A DNA stretch of 48,857 nt. Origin: Chrysochromulina parva. Taxonomy: Eukaryota > Haptophyta > Prymnesiales > Chrysochromulinaceae. The number at the start of each line of letters is the position of its first letter. Position 1 is the first letter of the stretch. The notes beneath the pieces were generated by a model, which saw only the letters and a list, made by a program, of their open reading frames with translations, did no database searches and was not told the DNA's origin. The position numbers and the translations under genes are program-made. The DNA lies in assembly GCA_002887195.1 (NCBI GenBank), contig PJAB01000065.1:1-48857 (forward strand), written 5' to 3'. Positions 9,901 to 17,834 of this stretch are shown here, piece after piece.

Positions 9901-10752
9901 GGCCTGCCGCTCCGAGCCGGCGAGATCCACGAGATTGAGCTGAGAGGTTCGTACCTGCAACACGAGATCAACGAGATTGAGCTGAGAGGTTCGTACCTGC
10001 AACCCGAGATCCACGAGATTGAGCTGAGAGGCACGTACCTGTAACCCGTCGCTCGCACGCGTGACGCGCTGCAGCCGCAAGATGAAGACTGCATGCGAGC
10101 GCGAGGAGTGGTCGTTCAGCAGAGTGGACGCAACGGTTCGGCGTCGCGTCCCGAGCGCGAGCGTGCGCAGCGCCTCGGCCGCAGAGCGCAGCTGCACTTG
10201 CTTCAGGCCATCGACAAAGGTCCCGCGAGCATCAGGAGCCTCACGCAGGCGCAGTGACGCTGACGCGGGCGCGAGAAGGTCGGTGATTTGATCGTTGTGG
10301 ATCTGCAGGAAGCTGCAGCTGCAGTAAAAGGTAGCACCGGCGTCCGCCGTCGAGGCCTCGGCATCAAACTCGGCTTGCTGCCGACGCGCGAGCTCGCCAA
10401 GGGCCTCCTCGAGCAGCCGTGGCAGCAAGCCACGGTCGTCCTGCTTGCCGCCCGTCATGGTGTACGTCTTTCCTGAGCCCGATTGGCCGTAGCACAAGAT
10501 GGTCCCGTTGTAGCCGCCCAGGAAGGCATCGAGCGTCGGACGTCCCACCACGTCGAAGACACGCGCTTGCGAGGTGCCCTCGTCGCCGGCTTGATCAAAA
10601 ACAAAGGAGCGATTGTCGAGCACGACCTCGGACCGACTATCAGTGGCACCGTCGGCTGAGGAACGAACCGAGATCGTTCGCGTACGCTCGCGAGCCCCTT
10701 TGTGGCTGCGCACCCGAACGAAGACGGACACCGGTTGGAAGGGGGCGGTCAT
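6940..10752 (-). CDS. Kinesin-12/KIF15-like motor protein with long coiled-coil tail
   Basis: This is a plus-end-type microtubule motor. Exon 1 (10752-9781) starts at ATG 10752 and holds the motor: VSVFVRVR, P-loop GQSGSGKT, switch I NDHSSRSH, switch II LNLVDLAGSERQ and EACSINRSLSAL. Exon 2 (9669-6940) resumes with ALNAGRPHVPYRDSKL, LLRDSLGG and the neck (TLLFAARAQRVHNQ). An Ala/Glu coiled coil of about 650 residues and a basic Ser/Pro-rich tail follow. The intron 9780-9670 (GTAGGT...CAG) is clear because its reading contains a stop and it splits a motif conserved in all kinesins. Two further stop-free candidate introns, 10038-9955 and 7500-7372, are listed separately. The product is 1233 aa if both are retained and 1162 aa if both are spliced. 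The ending SERQ after LVDLAG and SKLTQLLRDSLGG suggest kinesin-12, which works in spindles and, in plants, at the phragmoplast. It is head-to-head with HPRT. Confidence 0.9.
7225..7287 (-). repeat. 21-bp tandem repeat, three copies, in kinesin tail
   Basis: Three near-identical copies encode HSEEIRS-type heptads in the kinesin tail. The heptad length suits a coiled coil, so the expansion keeps the register. Confidence 0.85.
7372..7500 (-). other. Candidate 129-nt intron built of 46-bp repeats
   Basis: On the minus strand this starts GTGCCTCTCGA after GGATGCAG and ends TTGCATTGCATGCAG. It consists of a 37-bp partial unit and two 46-bp units. Because 46 is not a multiple of three, successive units are read in different frames, giving an unrelated Cys/Ser-rich insert. 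Removing all 129 nt joins ELARMQ directly to EKLGRTETALQ, which continues the coiled coil. Splicing is therefore likely, although the segment is stop-free and in frame if retained. Confidence 0.6.
9670..9780 (-). other. Spliceosomal intron in kinesin-12 motor (111 nt)
   Basis: The donor is CAG/GTAGGTGA and the acceptor GATCCAG/GCACTC. Splicing restores the conserved kinesin sequence SALSGVIQ-ALNAGRPHVPYRDSKL. Unspliced reading hits a stop at 9694-9696. The bases before both splice sites are the same (TGATCCAG), a short direct repeat at the exon-intron borders. Confidence 0.88.
9921..10046 (-). repeat. Three 42-bp tandem copies of an AGGT-containing exon segment
   Basis: The units are 9921-9962, 9963-10004 and 10005-10046. 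Each encodes one copy of LQVRTSQLNLVDL, a motif that occurs once in normal kinesins, just before AGSER. Each unit carries CAG/GTACG, so 9955-9996 and 9997-10038 each begin GT and end CAG and are 42 nt long. Splicing from 10038 to 9955 (84 nt) leaves exactly one copy, a normal motor. If not spliced, 28 extra residues sit in switch II, which would probably damage the motor. Confidence 0.85.
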
Positions 10753-10961
10753 CAATGAACACTTTCAAATCGCTCGCCGTGTGCCCTTCACACTCGCCTT
10801 TGTACAAGTAGGAACATGATTGGTACGTGTCGAGCGTCTGAGCCCCTTGGGGAGGCCTGGTGAGACTTCTTTCAAGCCTTGATTGTCTTCGTCATTGTAG
10901 AATCCTTATCCGTGATCGATCTCTTCGGGGCTCACATATCGCGGCGAGGGGAACGACAGCG
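10753..10961. promoter_or_regulatory. Shared promoter region, kinesin-12 / HPRT
   Basis: A 209-bp head-to-head gap between ATG 10752 (minus) and ATG 10962 (plus). It is moderately AT-rich in the middle (around 10860-10920). No box could be assigned with confidence. Confidence 0.4.
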
Positions 10962-11624
10962 ATGGCCGCACCACCATTCCACGTGACGGACGACTTTGCG
11001 TGGAATCTGGAGCACTTTGTTATCCCCGAACACTACGCTCCGGATCTTGCCTCGGTGATGATCTCCCATGGCCTCATCCAGGATCGCATCGACCGGCTAG
11101 CAAACGACATCTGCAAGGCGTACGACTTCCATGGCTCCGGAGCCAGGCTGCACATGCTGTGCGTGCTCAAGGGCGGCCATCAATTCTTCTCCGATTTGTG
11201 CAACGCCCTCAAGAAGCTCACGCTGGTCGGTGTGAAAGAGCCGCCGCTCACGTTTGACTTCATCAGAGTGAAATCGTATCACAACACGGAGAGCTCGGGC
11301 GATATCACGATCGAGACGGTCGGCATCGACCTGCCGTCGCTCAAAGGGCGGAACATCCTCCTGGTGGAGGACATCATCGACACCGGCGCAACCATGTCGA
11401 AGCTCGTACCCTACCTGCAAAGCTACGAGCCCACCTCGGTGCGCGTGGCGACGCTCCTCAAGAAGCGCACGCCCAAATCGAACGGCTTCGAGGCGGACTT
11501 CACGGGCTTCAGCATCCCCGACAAGTTTGTCGTCGGCTACTGCCTCGACTACAATGAGGTCTACCGGGACATGGAGCACATCTGCATCATGAACGAATCC
11601 GGCATAAAGCGCCATGCTAAGTGA
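10962..11624 (+). CDS. HPRT1: Hypoxanthine-guanine phosphoribosyltransferase
   Basis: Purine salvage: hypoxanthine or guanine plus PRPP gives IMP or GMP. The protein has 220 aa from ATG 10962 (MAAPPFHVTDD), close to the 218 aa of human HPRT. The PRPP-binding loop VEDIIDTGATM lies near residues 133-143. The PPi-loop region is LCVLKGGHQFFSDL, the flexible loop is FIRVKSYHNTESSG, and the purine-binding end contains FVVGYCLDYNEVYRDMEHI. All expected catalytic residues (Glu-Asp of the PRPP loop, Lys and Asp near 165-195) appear present. The frame is open upstream to 10860 but has only non-ATG codons before the Met-Ala start apart from low-complexity sequence. No targeting peptide is seen, so it is probably cytosolic. 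Confident call. Confidence 0.96.
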   Translation: MAAPPFHVTDDFAWNLEHFVIPEHYAPDLASVMISHGLIQDRIDRLANDICKAYDFHGSGARLHMLCVLKGGHQFFSDLCNALKKLTLVGVKEPPLTFDFIRVKSYHNTESSGDITIETVGIDLPSLKGRNILLVEDIIDTGATMSKLVPYLQSYEPTSVRVATLLKKRTPKSNGFEADFTGFSIPDKFVVGYCLDYNEVYRDMEHICIMNESGIKRHAK

Positions 11625-12480
11625 GCTTATTATTTACGTGTTTCTGAGACACTGATGGGATTCTTGGGATAGTTGGTTAGTTACACGTGTGGCCGCCAAG
11701 CCTGCAGTGGCCGGCCTATGAGGTGTGCTATTCCCACCGCAGCCCCCCGACGCGCCAGGGTCCGAGCTCAGCGCGGTCGCGGGACGCGCACCTCTTATTT
11801 CGTAACGTGCGATGCCGAGGAGGATGACCGCGTCGTGTTGGTTATCGTCGGTTTTGGTTGCAGGTTTTGGTTTTCCCTTTTCCGTTTACCATTTCGTTTA
11901 ACCATACTCGATACCGCATACGGTATCCGGAGAAATAACATCGAAAATTCGACATAAAATTGGCTGGAAATTCTTTGATTAAATGACATAAAAATGATGA
12001 TTAAACAAGGTTTAGAAGGTCAAGGTGCGTACACACACCGTGGTTCACACTCACACCGTGATTCACACCCATTAGCCGGCCTCGACCGCCGCCGAGCGAC
12101 AGCGGACGCCCCGCAGGTGGTCGCAAAGTCCGCGGTCCTCCGTTCACATATGACTCGAACAGAAGAGAAGGAATACGCTATTCTCGATCCCGCCCACCTT
12201 CGCCCACCCGGGTATCGACCTCTGCAATAAGGTATAAGGCAGCGCGATCCCCCTCTACAGCCTCTGTGAGCTCTAGCCCTAGTGAGTAGTGAATTGCCCC
12301 GCCATGTTCCAATGCTCCACCATTGATAAGAGCTGTAAGAGGCTCGGTAAGAGGCCACCCTCTGCCCCCAGTGCGCTTCAACAGGGTGGACCTGCTTCGT
12401 CCCAACGCTCACCCTCCCCGCCCTAACATGCCCCACCACCCGCGGCCCCCAGCGCGCTTCACCAGGGTTGACCTGTCACG
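11625..12480. other. Intergenic with AT-rich island and short repeats
   Basis: No gene is seen in 856 bp between the HPRT stop and the stop of the protease gene (convergent ends). About 11840-12010 is clearly AT-rich against a GC-rich background. A pair of short direct repeats (CACACCGTG with one variable base, then TTCACAC) lies near 12036-12066. Longer imperfect direct repeats start at 12371 and are listed separately. Confidence 0.5.
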
Positions 12481-12527
12481 TCACCTGGCCACGTCACCAG
12501 GGTGGACCTGCTTCGCCCCAACGCTCT
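12371..12527. repeat. Dispersed direct repeats at protease 3' end
   Basis: A unit of about 32 bp containing CAGGGTGGACCTGCTTCG and ending CCCAACGCTC occurs at about 12379-12410 and 12498-12527. A shorter diverged copy with CAGGGTTGACCTG lies at 12451-12480. The last copy encodes the C-terminal residues of the minus-strand protease (SVGAKQVHPGDVAR). Confidence 0.7.
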
Positions 12528-14474
12528 CTGCGCTCTCTCGAGCCTCTCGTTTGCAGATCCCTTGCTTGGCTCTCGGGGCCGTGCACCCGGCGATGCCTGT
12601 TCGGCACGTCACATACTGTGAGCAGTCATTGGCGGGTGCAGGGCTGTAAGAGCCTGGCCGGTTGTTCGTCCACCACGCCCATCCAGATTCGGGCAACGTT
12701 ACGCGGAATGGCTTGGCTGTCTGCAGCCCCGAGACGCGGTTGTACACGAGGACGCACATGTCGTAATTACCGTCGGCAGCGCTTGAGGGGATCGTCAGAG
12801 CAAAGTGAAAGCTGCGAGACGGTGTGGAGCCGGCATGCATTGTGGTGCCTGCCGTCACGACGTCACCGTAGTACGAGACCTTGCCCCAGCCGGTGGGGAG
12901 GTTGACGACATCAAGAGCAAAGGTGGACTGTCCACAGCTGCCCTCATCGACGTCCTCGGCCTGATTCACATTCCAGAAGCCCTTGCGCGTAGCCATCGCC
13001 ACGCTCGGCACAGCCTTCAGCTCATCGATCAATGATTGGGTCTCGCAACTCGAGCAAGAGCCGTCCATCAACAGCTGATACTCCCCAAAGAGACCCGCGC
13101 CGATGCGTGGTAAGGCGCGGTAGCACGTCGTGTCGATGCGGCCATACTCGACCGTGAAGCTCACCGAGAGCCCGTCGGCACTCGGCCTCACCTGGCTCAG
13201 TTTGATCCCAGTCGTCTGATCCACAAACGTCTTACCGGCATTGAGCGTCACCTTCACCATCTCTCCGTCTTGCCATGCTTCGCTGTCGGCGTATGCGCCG
13301 CCGCCGCACCTTTGGCGCGTCGCATCGATGAGATAGCCCCCCTTTTGCAGGAACAGCCCGGCTTGGTTGTATGCGACTTCCGGGTAGCTTCCGCTGTTCC
13401 ACGTGTTACCGGGGCCTGAGCCGATGAATTCAACCCAAATGCCGTCTGCCTCGGTGCTTCCGGCAGGCGTGCGCACAAATGCCGCCCGCTTCAAGGAGCC
13501 CACCGAGGGCACCGCGGCCAAAGGTGCGTTCAGCGCGCCGATCGTGTACGTGCCCGCGCTCGTCACGCCAAGGACTTCATCGCTCCCAAACCAGCCAAGA
13601 TAGTAGCGTGCGCGCGCTCGGAATCCCACGAGGAGCTTTTTGCCGCCCATGATGTCGAACATGTCTCCGTACTCGTACAACGTGCACTTGAGAGTATTGG
13701 AAGGCTCGGAGAGGCACTGATACGCGTTGCTGTGCTGCTGGTATCCGAAGGTGTGTAGCATCTCGTGCGTCATCGCGAGCTGCGAATCTGGGAGAGGGCA
13801 CGACCATCCGGAGCATGAGCTCTGCTGCACTACACTCGCCCTCACACTGTTGAAGAGGAAGTTGTTTGCGACGTCGATCCCGTTGATCTTTCTCACATCG
13901 TTGGTTCGTTGCCCGATGATCCTGAAGTGGCGCACTCGTCGTTGACCACCATCATGATGATCGAGTCGTAGTTGGCAGCCACGAAGCTGCCGGTAGTCTG
14001 TATGTTGTTTGGAAGATCTCCCGGCTGAACGATCGCGCACGAGCCATCATTTTTCTTCTCGGCGATGCCGAGCGGCACGGCGAAACCATCGATCGTGTAT
14101 GAAGCACATCCAGAGGATGCACCCGTGATAAAGGTTTGGAATGCGCCACCCGCATAGAAGCTGGCAATCGCGCTGGCCGGCGGCGCTGGCACGTTAGAAA
14201 ACGTAAGCGCTAGCAGCGCGAACCTGTAGGACGTTCCGGACTTGGGAGCGGGGGGAAGGTCCCAGCTACGAGGGAGCGCTGGAATCGCCGGCTTGCACCA
14301 CGCTGGCATTGAAGGTGATGAGGCGACTGGTAGTGGATGAGAGTGTCAGGAGCCGTTGACTGATCCTCGAGGCAAGAGGACAAGCACGAATGCAGTCGCC
14401 GCGACACGCGATCTTGCGAAAGGCGCACGATCGTGACGGCAGGCACCACACAGGAGCGAGTTCTTCATGACCAT
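12481..14474 (-). CDS. Gametolysin-type (M11) zinc metalloprotease, frameshifted
   Basis: The catalytic part is read in one frame from about 13930 to 12481. It has the zinc motif HEMLHTFGYQQH (HExxHxxGxxH) near 13725-13770 and a Met-turn YEYGDMFDIMGG. A Cys-rich beta-type domain follows. These are the marks of peptidase M11, which in green algae digests the gamete cell wall and elsewhere acts on extracellular matrix. The N-terminal part lies in other frames. From ATG 14474 (MVMKNSLLCGAC) there is a leader with the hydrophobic run ATAFVLVLLP, which stops at 14346. A piece in another frame contains RLITFNASVVQAG. The frame 14309-13893 ends its homology at MVVNDECA. It then shifts by -1 at about 13925-13932 into the catalytic frame. 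Three shifts (-1, +1, -1) occur with no room for an intron at the last one. This may be a recent pseudogene, assembly indels or short introns at the first two. An extracellular protease is the likely original role. Confidence 0.62.
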
Positions 14475-14693
14475 ATTTGGGCTCGTAACGGTCCTGTACC
14501 GTACTTCAGTATATACACGCAATCCGATTCTATTTCGGGACACACATCTCACGCGACAGTATAACGACAGCGCGAGGGGGTCCGTTTCACAGCAGCATCT
14601 GTGAGCACACGCATTATTGCATCGCCCACACAAGCGGCCCGCTGCAGCGGCCCTCCGCCCGACGGACGGCAAACTGCGTGGCTCACCCACGAG
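14475..14693. promoter_or_regulatory. Divergent promoter region, protease / unassigned gene
   Basis: 219 bp between the putative start of the protease gene (14474, minus) and ATG 14694 (plus). It contains the AT-rich piece CAGTATATACACG near 14508, a possible TATA-like element for either direction. Confidence 0.35.
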
Positions 14694-16283
14694 ATGGTTC
14701 CGATCGCCTCGCCTCGCCGATCGCCTCGCCGAGTCGTGCCTCTGTTTTCTCCGAGGGCGGAGAACGTCGATCAGCCACAAGCCACACCGAGGGGTCGCAC
14801 CCGATCGCCTCGCCGGGTCGTGCCTCTGTTTGCCAACTCTCCGAGAGCGGAGAGCACCTTATCCATGCAAGCTGCGCGACCGCCCTCACCCAGGCATCCC
14901 CGGCACATGGCGATAGATTCTGCGGTCAATGCCCTCTTGACCAACAAGCTAGCGGAGGCCACGAAGAAGCTCGAGATCGTGCAGGCTGAGATTGCGGATG
15001 GGGTGGTGGACACGGGCGGATTCGTCGGTCTGGTGCTCCGCGGCCGGCACGAGTTCTCGTACTGGTGCAGCACGAGCGACCGCTTCGAGGATGCAAAGGT
15101 TCAGCAGCCGGCGTGGCAACGTTTCAAGGAAGAGCAGCAATGTGCTGAGGCTGCCGAGGCTGCCGTGGCTGCAGAAAATGAGGCGGGCGATCCTGCCGTC
15201 CTTTCTGCTGCTGTCGTCGGCGCCGGGCTCAGCGCCAGGCCTGCGCCGGCGACGCTGCCGTCCTTTCTGACCAACACGGACCGCGTCGCGCGCGACTGGC
15301 GGGCGTACCTCGAGGCGCTTGCCGACGTACGTCCTCACGAGAGCTCGGCAGAGACGCCACTGTGGTTCACTGCTCTGTTCCCCGAAGCGGCGCCGCACAT
15401 GCCGCCGACTCGCCCGTCTCCGCCCGTCCCGGCCGCACTGGCCGCGCGGCAGGAGCGAGCATGGGAGCGTCTCGGGGGGAGGGAGATTGAGGACATGGTC
15501 GGACGCGGCGCCGTTGCTCTCTTGGACGCCCATTGGGTCCTGGCGCATGCCTCGCGCGGCGGCCGGCTGAGGCGGCGGCAGGAGATGCCGCCGGAGGCGT
15601 TTATCACGCTCGCCGAGCTGCGTGCGGCCGGATGCCCCGAAGGTACACTGCCCATTCTCGCATGCACACACGCATGGCAGGGCGCCGATGAGCCCGACGC
15701 CGATGGGAGCCAGCAGCGCCTCCTTGTCAACTTCCTCAAGGCAGCCACCGCCCTCACGCCCGAGTGCGTCGGCAATTCACTAGCCGCGAGCCTCGGGCCG
15801 GCGGGCACGCAGCGCTGGGGACTCTTTGTACCGTTCAGCTCGATGCACCAGCGCGCCCGGCCGGACGAGGAGCACGCTGCCGAGGACGCACTCTTCCACG
15901 AAGCTCTCATGGGCGTCGATCGATGGTACGTGCACGCGCACACGCTTGTGCTCCGACTCGCCCACCTGGGCGCTCACTACGGCGCGAGCATGACGCCCCC
16001 CGGCTCGAACTTGGCGCGGTACGCGAAGGTGGGCGGCGCCGTCGTGGGGCACCTCGCCTTCGGGGCAGATACGTCCGATGTCCTCTATCTCGATCTGACG
16101 AGGCTCCGAGGCACCGAGAGAACCCTCGAGCAAATCGAGCGCGCTTGCCGCCCTTTGGCCTTGGACGAACCCTTATTTGGAGGGCGGGCTGCGCGCCCCG
16201 CGGCCGTGGCCGCAGCCAGGGCTGCCGCCGCCGCGCCGACCGGAGGCCCTCTGGAACTGGATAGAACGAGAGCTCCGCAATGA
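14694..16283 (+). CDS. Unassigned 529-aa protein with Arg/Ser-rich N-terminal repeats
   Basis: The start is ATG 14694; the frame is open to 14601 but only with a GTG. The N-terminus has two copies of SPRRVVPLF followed by SPRAE (about residues 8-17 and 36-45), encoded by a DNA duplication. Residues about 70-170 are helical and acidic/Ala-rich. The C-terminal half looks like a folded domain: PEAFITLAEL, LPILACTHAW, then RWGLFVPFSSMHQR, then EALMGVDRWYVHAHTLVLRL. By memory this layout (a WxxFxxFxSxHQ-like segment followed by a DxWYxHxxTxxLxL segment) recurs in uncharacterised algal and dinoflagellate proteins, but I cannot name a family. There is no signal peptide or membrane segment. The tail is Ala-rich. 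Function is unknown. Confidence 0.7.
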   Translation: MVPIASPRRSPRRVVPLFSPRAENVDQPQATPRGRTRSPRRVVPLFANSPRAESTLSMQAARPPSPRHPRHMAIDSAVNALLTNKLAEATKKLEIVQAEIADGVVDTGGFVGLVLRGRHEFSYWCSTSDRFEDAKVQQPAWQRFKEEQQCAEAAEAAVAAENEAGDPAVLSAAVVGAGLSARPAPATLPSFLTNTDRVARDWRAYLEALADVRPHESSAETPLWFTALFPEAAPHMPPTRPSPPVPAALAARQERAWERLGGREIEDMVGRGAVALLDAHWVLAHASRGGRLRRRQEMPPEAFITLAELRAAGCPEGTLPILACTHAWQGADEPDADGSQQRLLVNFLKAATALTPECVGNSLAASLGPAGTQRWGLFVPFSSMHQRARPDEEHAAEDALFHEALMGVDRWYVHAHTLVLRLAHLGAHYGASMTPPGSNLARYAKVGGAVVGHLAFGADTSDVLYLDLTRLRGTERTLEQIERACRPLALDEPLFGGRAARPAAVAAARAAAAAPTGGPLELDRTRAPQ

Positions 16284-16465
16284 CGAGGACCAGTTAGCAA
16301 GGGGACCAGCACCTGAATGTCACTGATGACGGGGAGTTAGGAGTCCCTTTCTCGAGTATTTCAGTCCGTCAAAAAGATATCCCACACCGAAGGGCCATCG
16401 ACAGGGGGGTACCGGACACCAATTCGGAAATTCTTTATTTGGTATGTGCGGCGCGCGCATCAAGG

Positions 16466-17245
16466 ATGCAACACACGAGTTGCACCCCTCCGCGGCTACG
16501 AGCAGCTGTGCTCGCACAAGTCGCGTGCACGATGGGGCACGTCGTGTCCCGATTACCGGCGTCGCCGCAATTCAAGTCTCTGCAGGTGCGCACCGATATC
16601 AACGCTGCGGGTCCCTGGGTGGGCGTTGTTGGCGAGTCCCCTTCCACTCCGCCTGCAGCGTGGCAAGTGAGATCTTCTATGCCGCCGCCGGCGGTGCTAC
16701 CGACAATGCTTCCGCTTTCTCTGCTGCTAGAACCAACACCAAACGTGCCCGTGCGGCCATCAATGTGGGTGCCGCCACATCTGCTGCCAGCACTGAAGCA
16801 CAAGGGACCTCATTTGCCGGTCACTGTCAGCGCTTGTGGGTGCACCTTCATCGACGCCGCCGTCGGCGTCGGCGCCGTATTCGTCTTTTGCGTCGTGTGT
16901 GCCGTGAGCCTCGTGCGCCAACGTCCCCGAAGCTTCTCTCGATTCTGCGCGCGGTTGCACGCTGCTTGGAGCCCTCACCACGATGACGAGAATGACCTGC
17001 TGATTGACCAGTACGGCGCCGTGAACAACTCGGCAACGGGCTGGAGCACTCGCTGCCATCGGCGAAAGGACCTCAACTACTATGATCTCAACCGGCGATT
17101 CCCTGCGATCGACGAGGATTGCGTCCTCACGTTTGACACCCATCATCATCATACGCTCGGCCCAGCGCATGATGACACCCATCATCATCATACGAACGCG
17201 CTCGGCCCAGCGCATGAGCCATCCCTCGAAGCCATCCCGAGGTGA
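16466..17245 (+). CDS. Putative single-pass membrane protein, unassigned
   Basis: The protein has 259 aa from ATG 16466, the first ATG of the frame. One hydrophobic segment (about residues 123-145, DAAVGVGAVFVFCVVCAVSL) is followed by a basic stop-transfer sequence (VRQRPRSFSR). This suggests a Pro-rich luminal or extracellular N-terminus and a cytoplasmic C-terminus. The tail has two DTHHHHT/LGPAH repeats produced by a tandem DNA duplication at about 17136-17215. The 180-aa frame offset by one overlaps it but is Arg-rich and lacks a domain. No family is recognised, and a non-coding interpretation is possible. Confidence comes only from the length of the frame and the well-formed membrane segment. 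Confidence 0.4.
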   Translation: MQHTSCTPPRLRAAVLAQVACTMGHVVSRLPASPQFKSLQVRTDINAAGPWVGVVGESPSTPPAAWQVRSSMPPPAVLPTMLPLSLLLEPTPNVPVRPSMWVPPHLLPALKHKGPHLPVTVSACGCTFIDAAVGVGAVFVFCVVCAVSLVRQRPRSFSRFCARLHAAWSPHHDDENDLLIDQYGAVNNSATGWSTRCHRRKDLNYYDLNRRFPAIDEDCVLTFDTHHHHTLGPAHDDTHHHHTNALGPAHEPSLEAIPR

Positions 17246-17834
17246 CGACTTGGGCTGCGTTCCCCTCGCCCGACGGCCACGGCAGCGTCAACAGCAGCAC
17301 AATGCTGCGCCAAGCTGAGCCGCGCCCCGGCGAGCTCTTTTGAATGAGACACCGAAGTGTATGTCCGAGTGGAAGTGCAATGGAGCCTAGGAGGTGCGTC
17401 GGAGCCGTGCTCGTAGTCCACGCGTCGCTCGACACCAGTATCCGGATACAATTGATGACTGTGGTTGTCGGTGTGGTCGTTGTAATTCGTTGTAACGTTA
17501 GTCTTTGACTCCAATGTCGGAACCTCAAATAAATGGACTGTGAAGAAACGAAATTACTAATTAGGGGGCCACCAGCACCACGCCAGGGGGCGCGGCGGGG
17601 GCCCAACACTGTTGACTGTGCAGGTACAGCGACTGCGTGAACACGCGCGGTACCAACGAGCAACGTCGCTTTTTCGCAGCTGTGAGCTGTTCCAGCTGAG
17701 AAGTGCAAGTGAGATCGATCGGGACATGGAGACGTTCTGTCGGTTTATAAATGACAGTACAGTACGACGTCGACTAAGGCTCCACTAAAGGCGCGGTCTC
17801 GGCCTGGTGCGACTCCGGGGCGCGGGGACACACA
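17246..17834. other. Intergenic between convergent genes
   Basis: A 589-bp stretch between the 3' ends of the membrane-protein gene and the PIG-M gene. A minus-strand frame (17708-17127) is open across it but has no recognisable motif and overlaps the upstream gene, so it is not called. A GT/CA-rich piece lies at 17455-17505. Confidence 0.4.

Noticed and set aside
9921..10046. CRISPR-like or minisatellite explanation for the 42-bp copies
   Set aside because: There are no spacers, the units are directly adjacent and coding, and each is a duplicate of a conserved kinesin motif.
17127..17708. A 193-codon minus-strand frame between the membrane-protein and PIG-M genes
   Set aside because: It overlaps the 3' end of another frame, contains repeat-derived His/Asp-codon mirrors and shows no motif.
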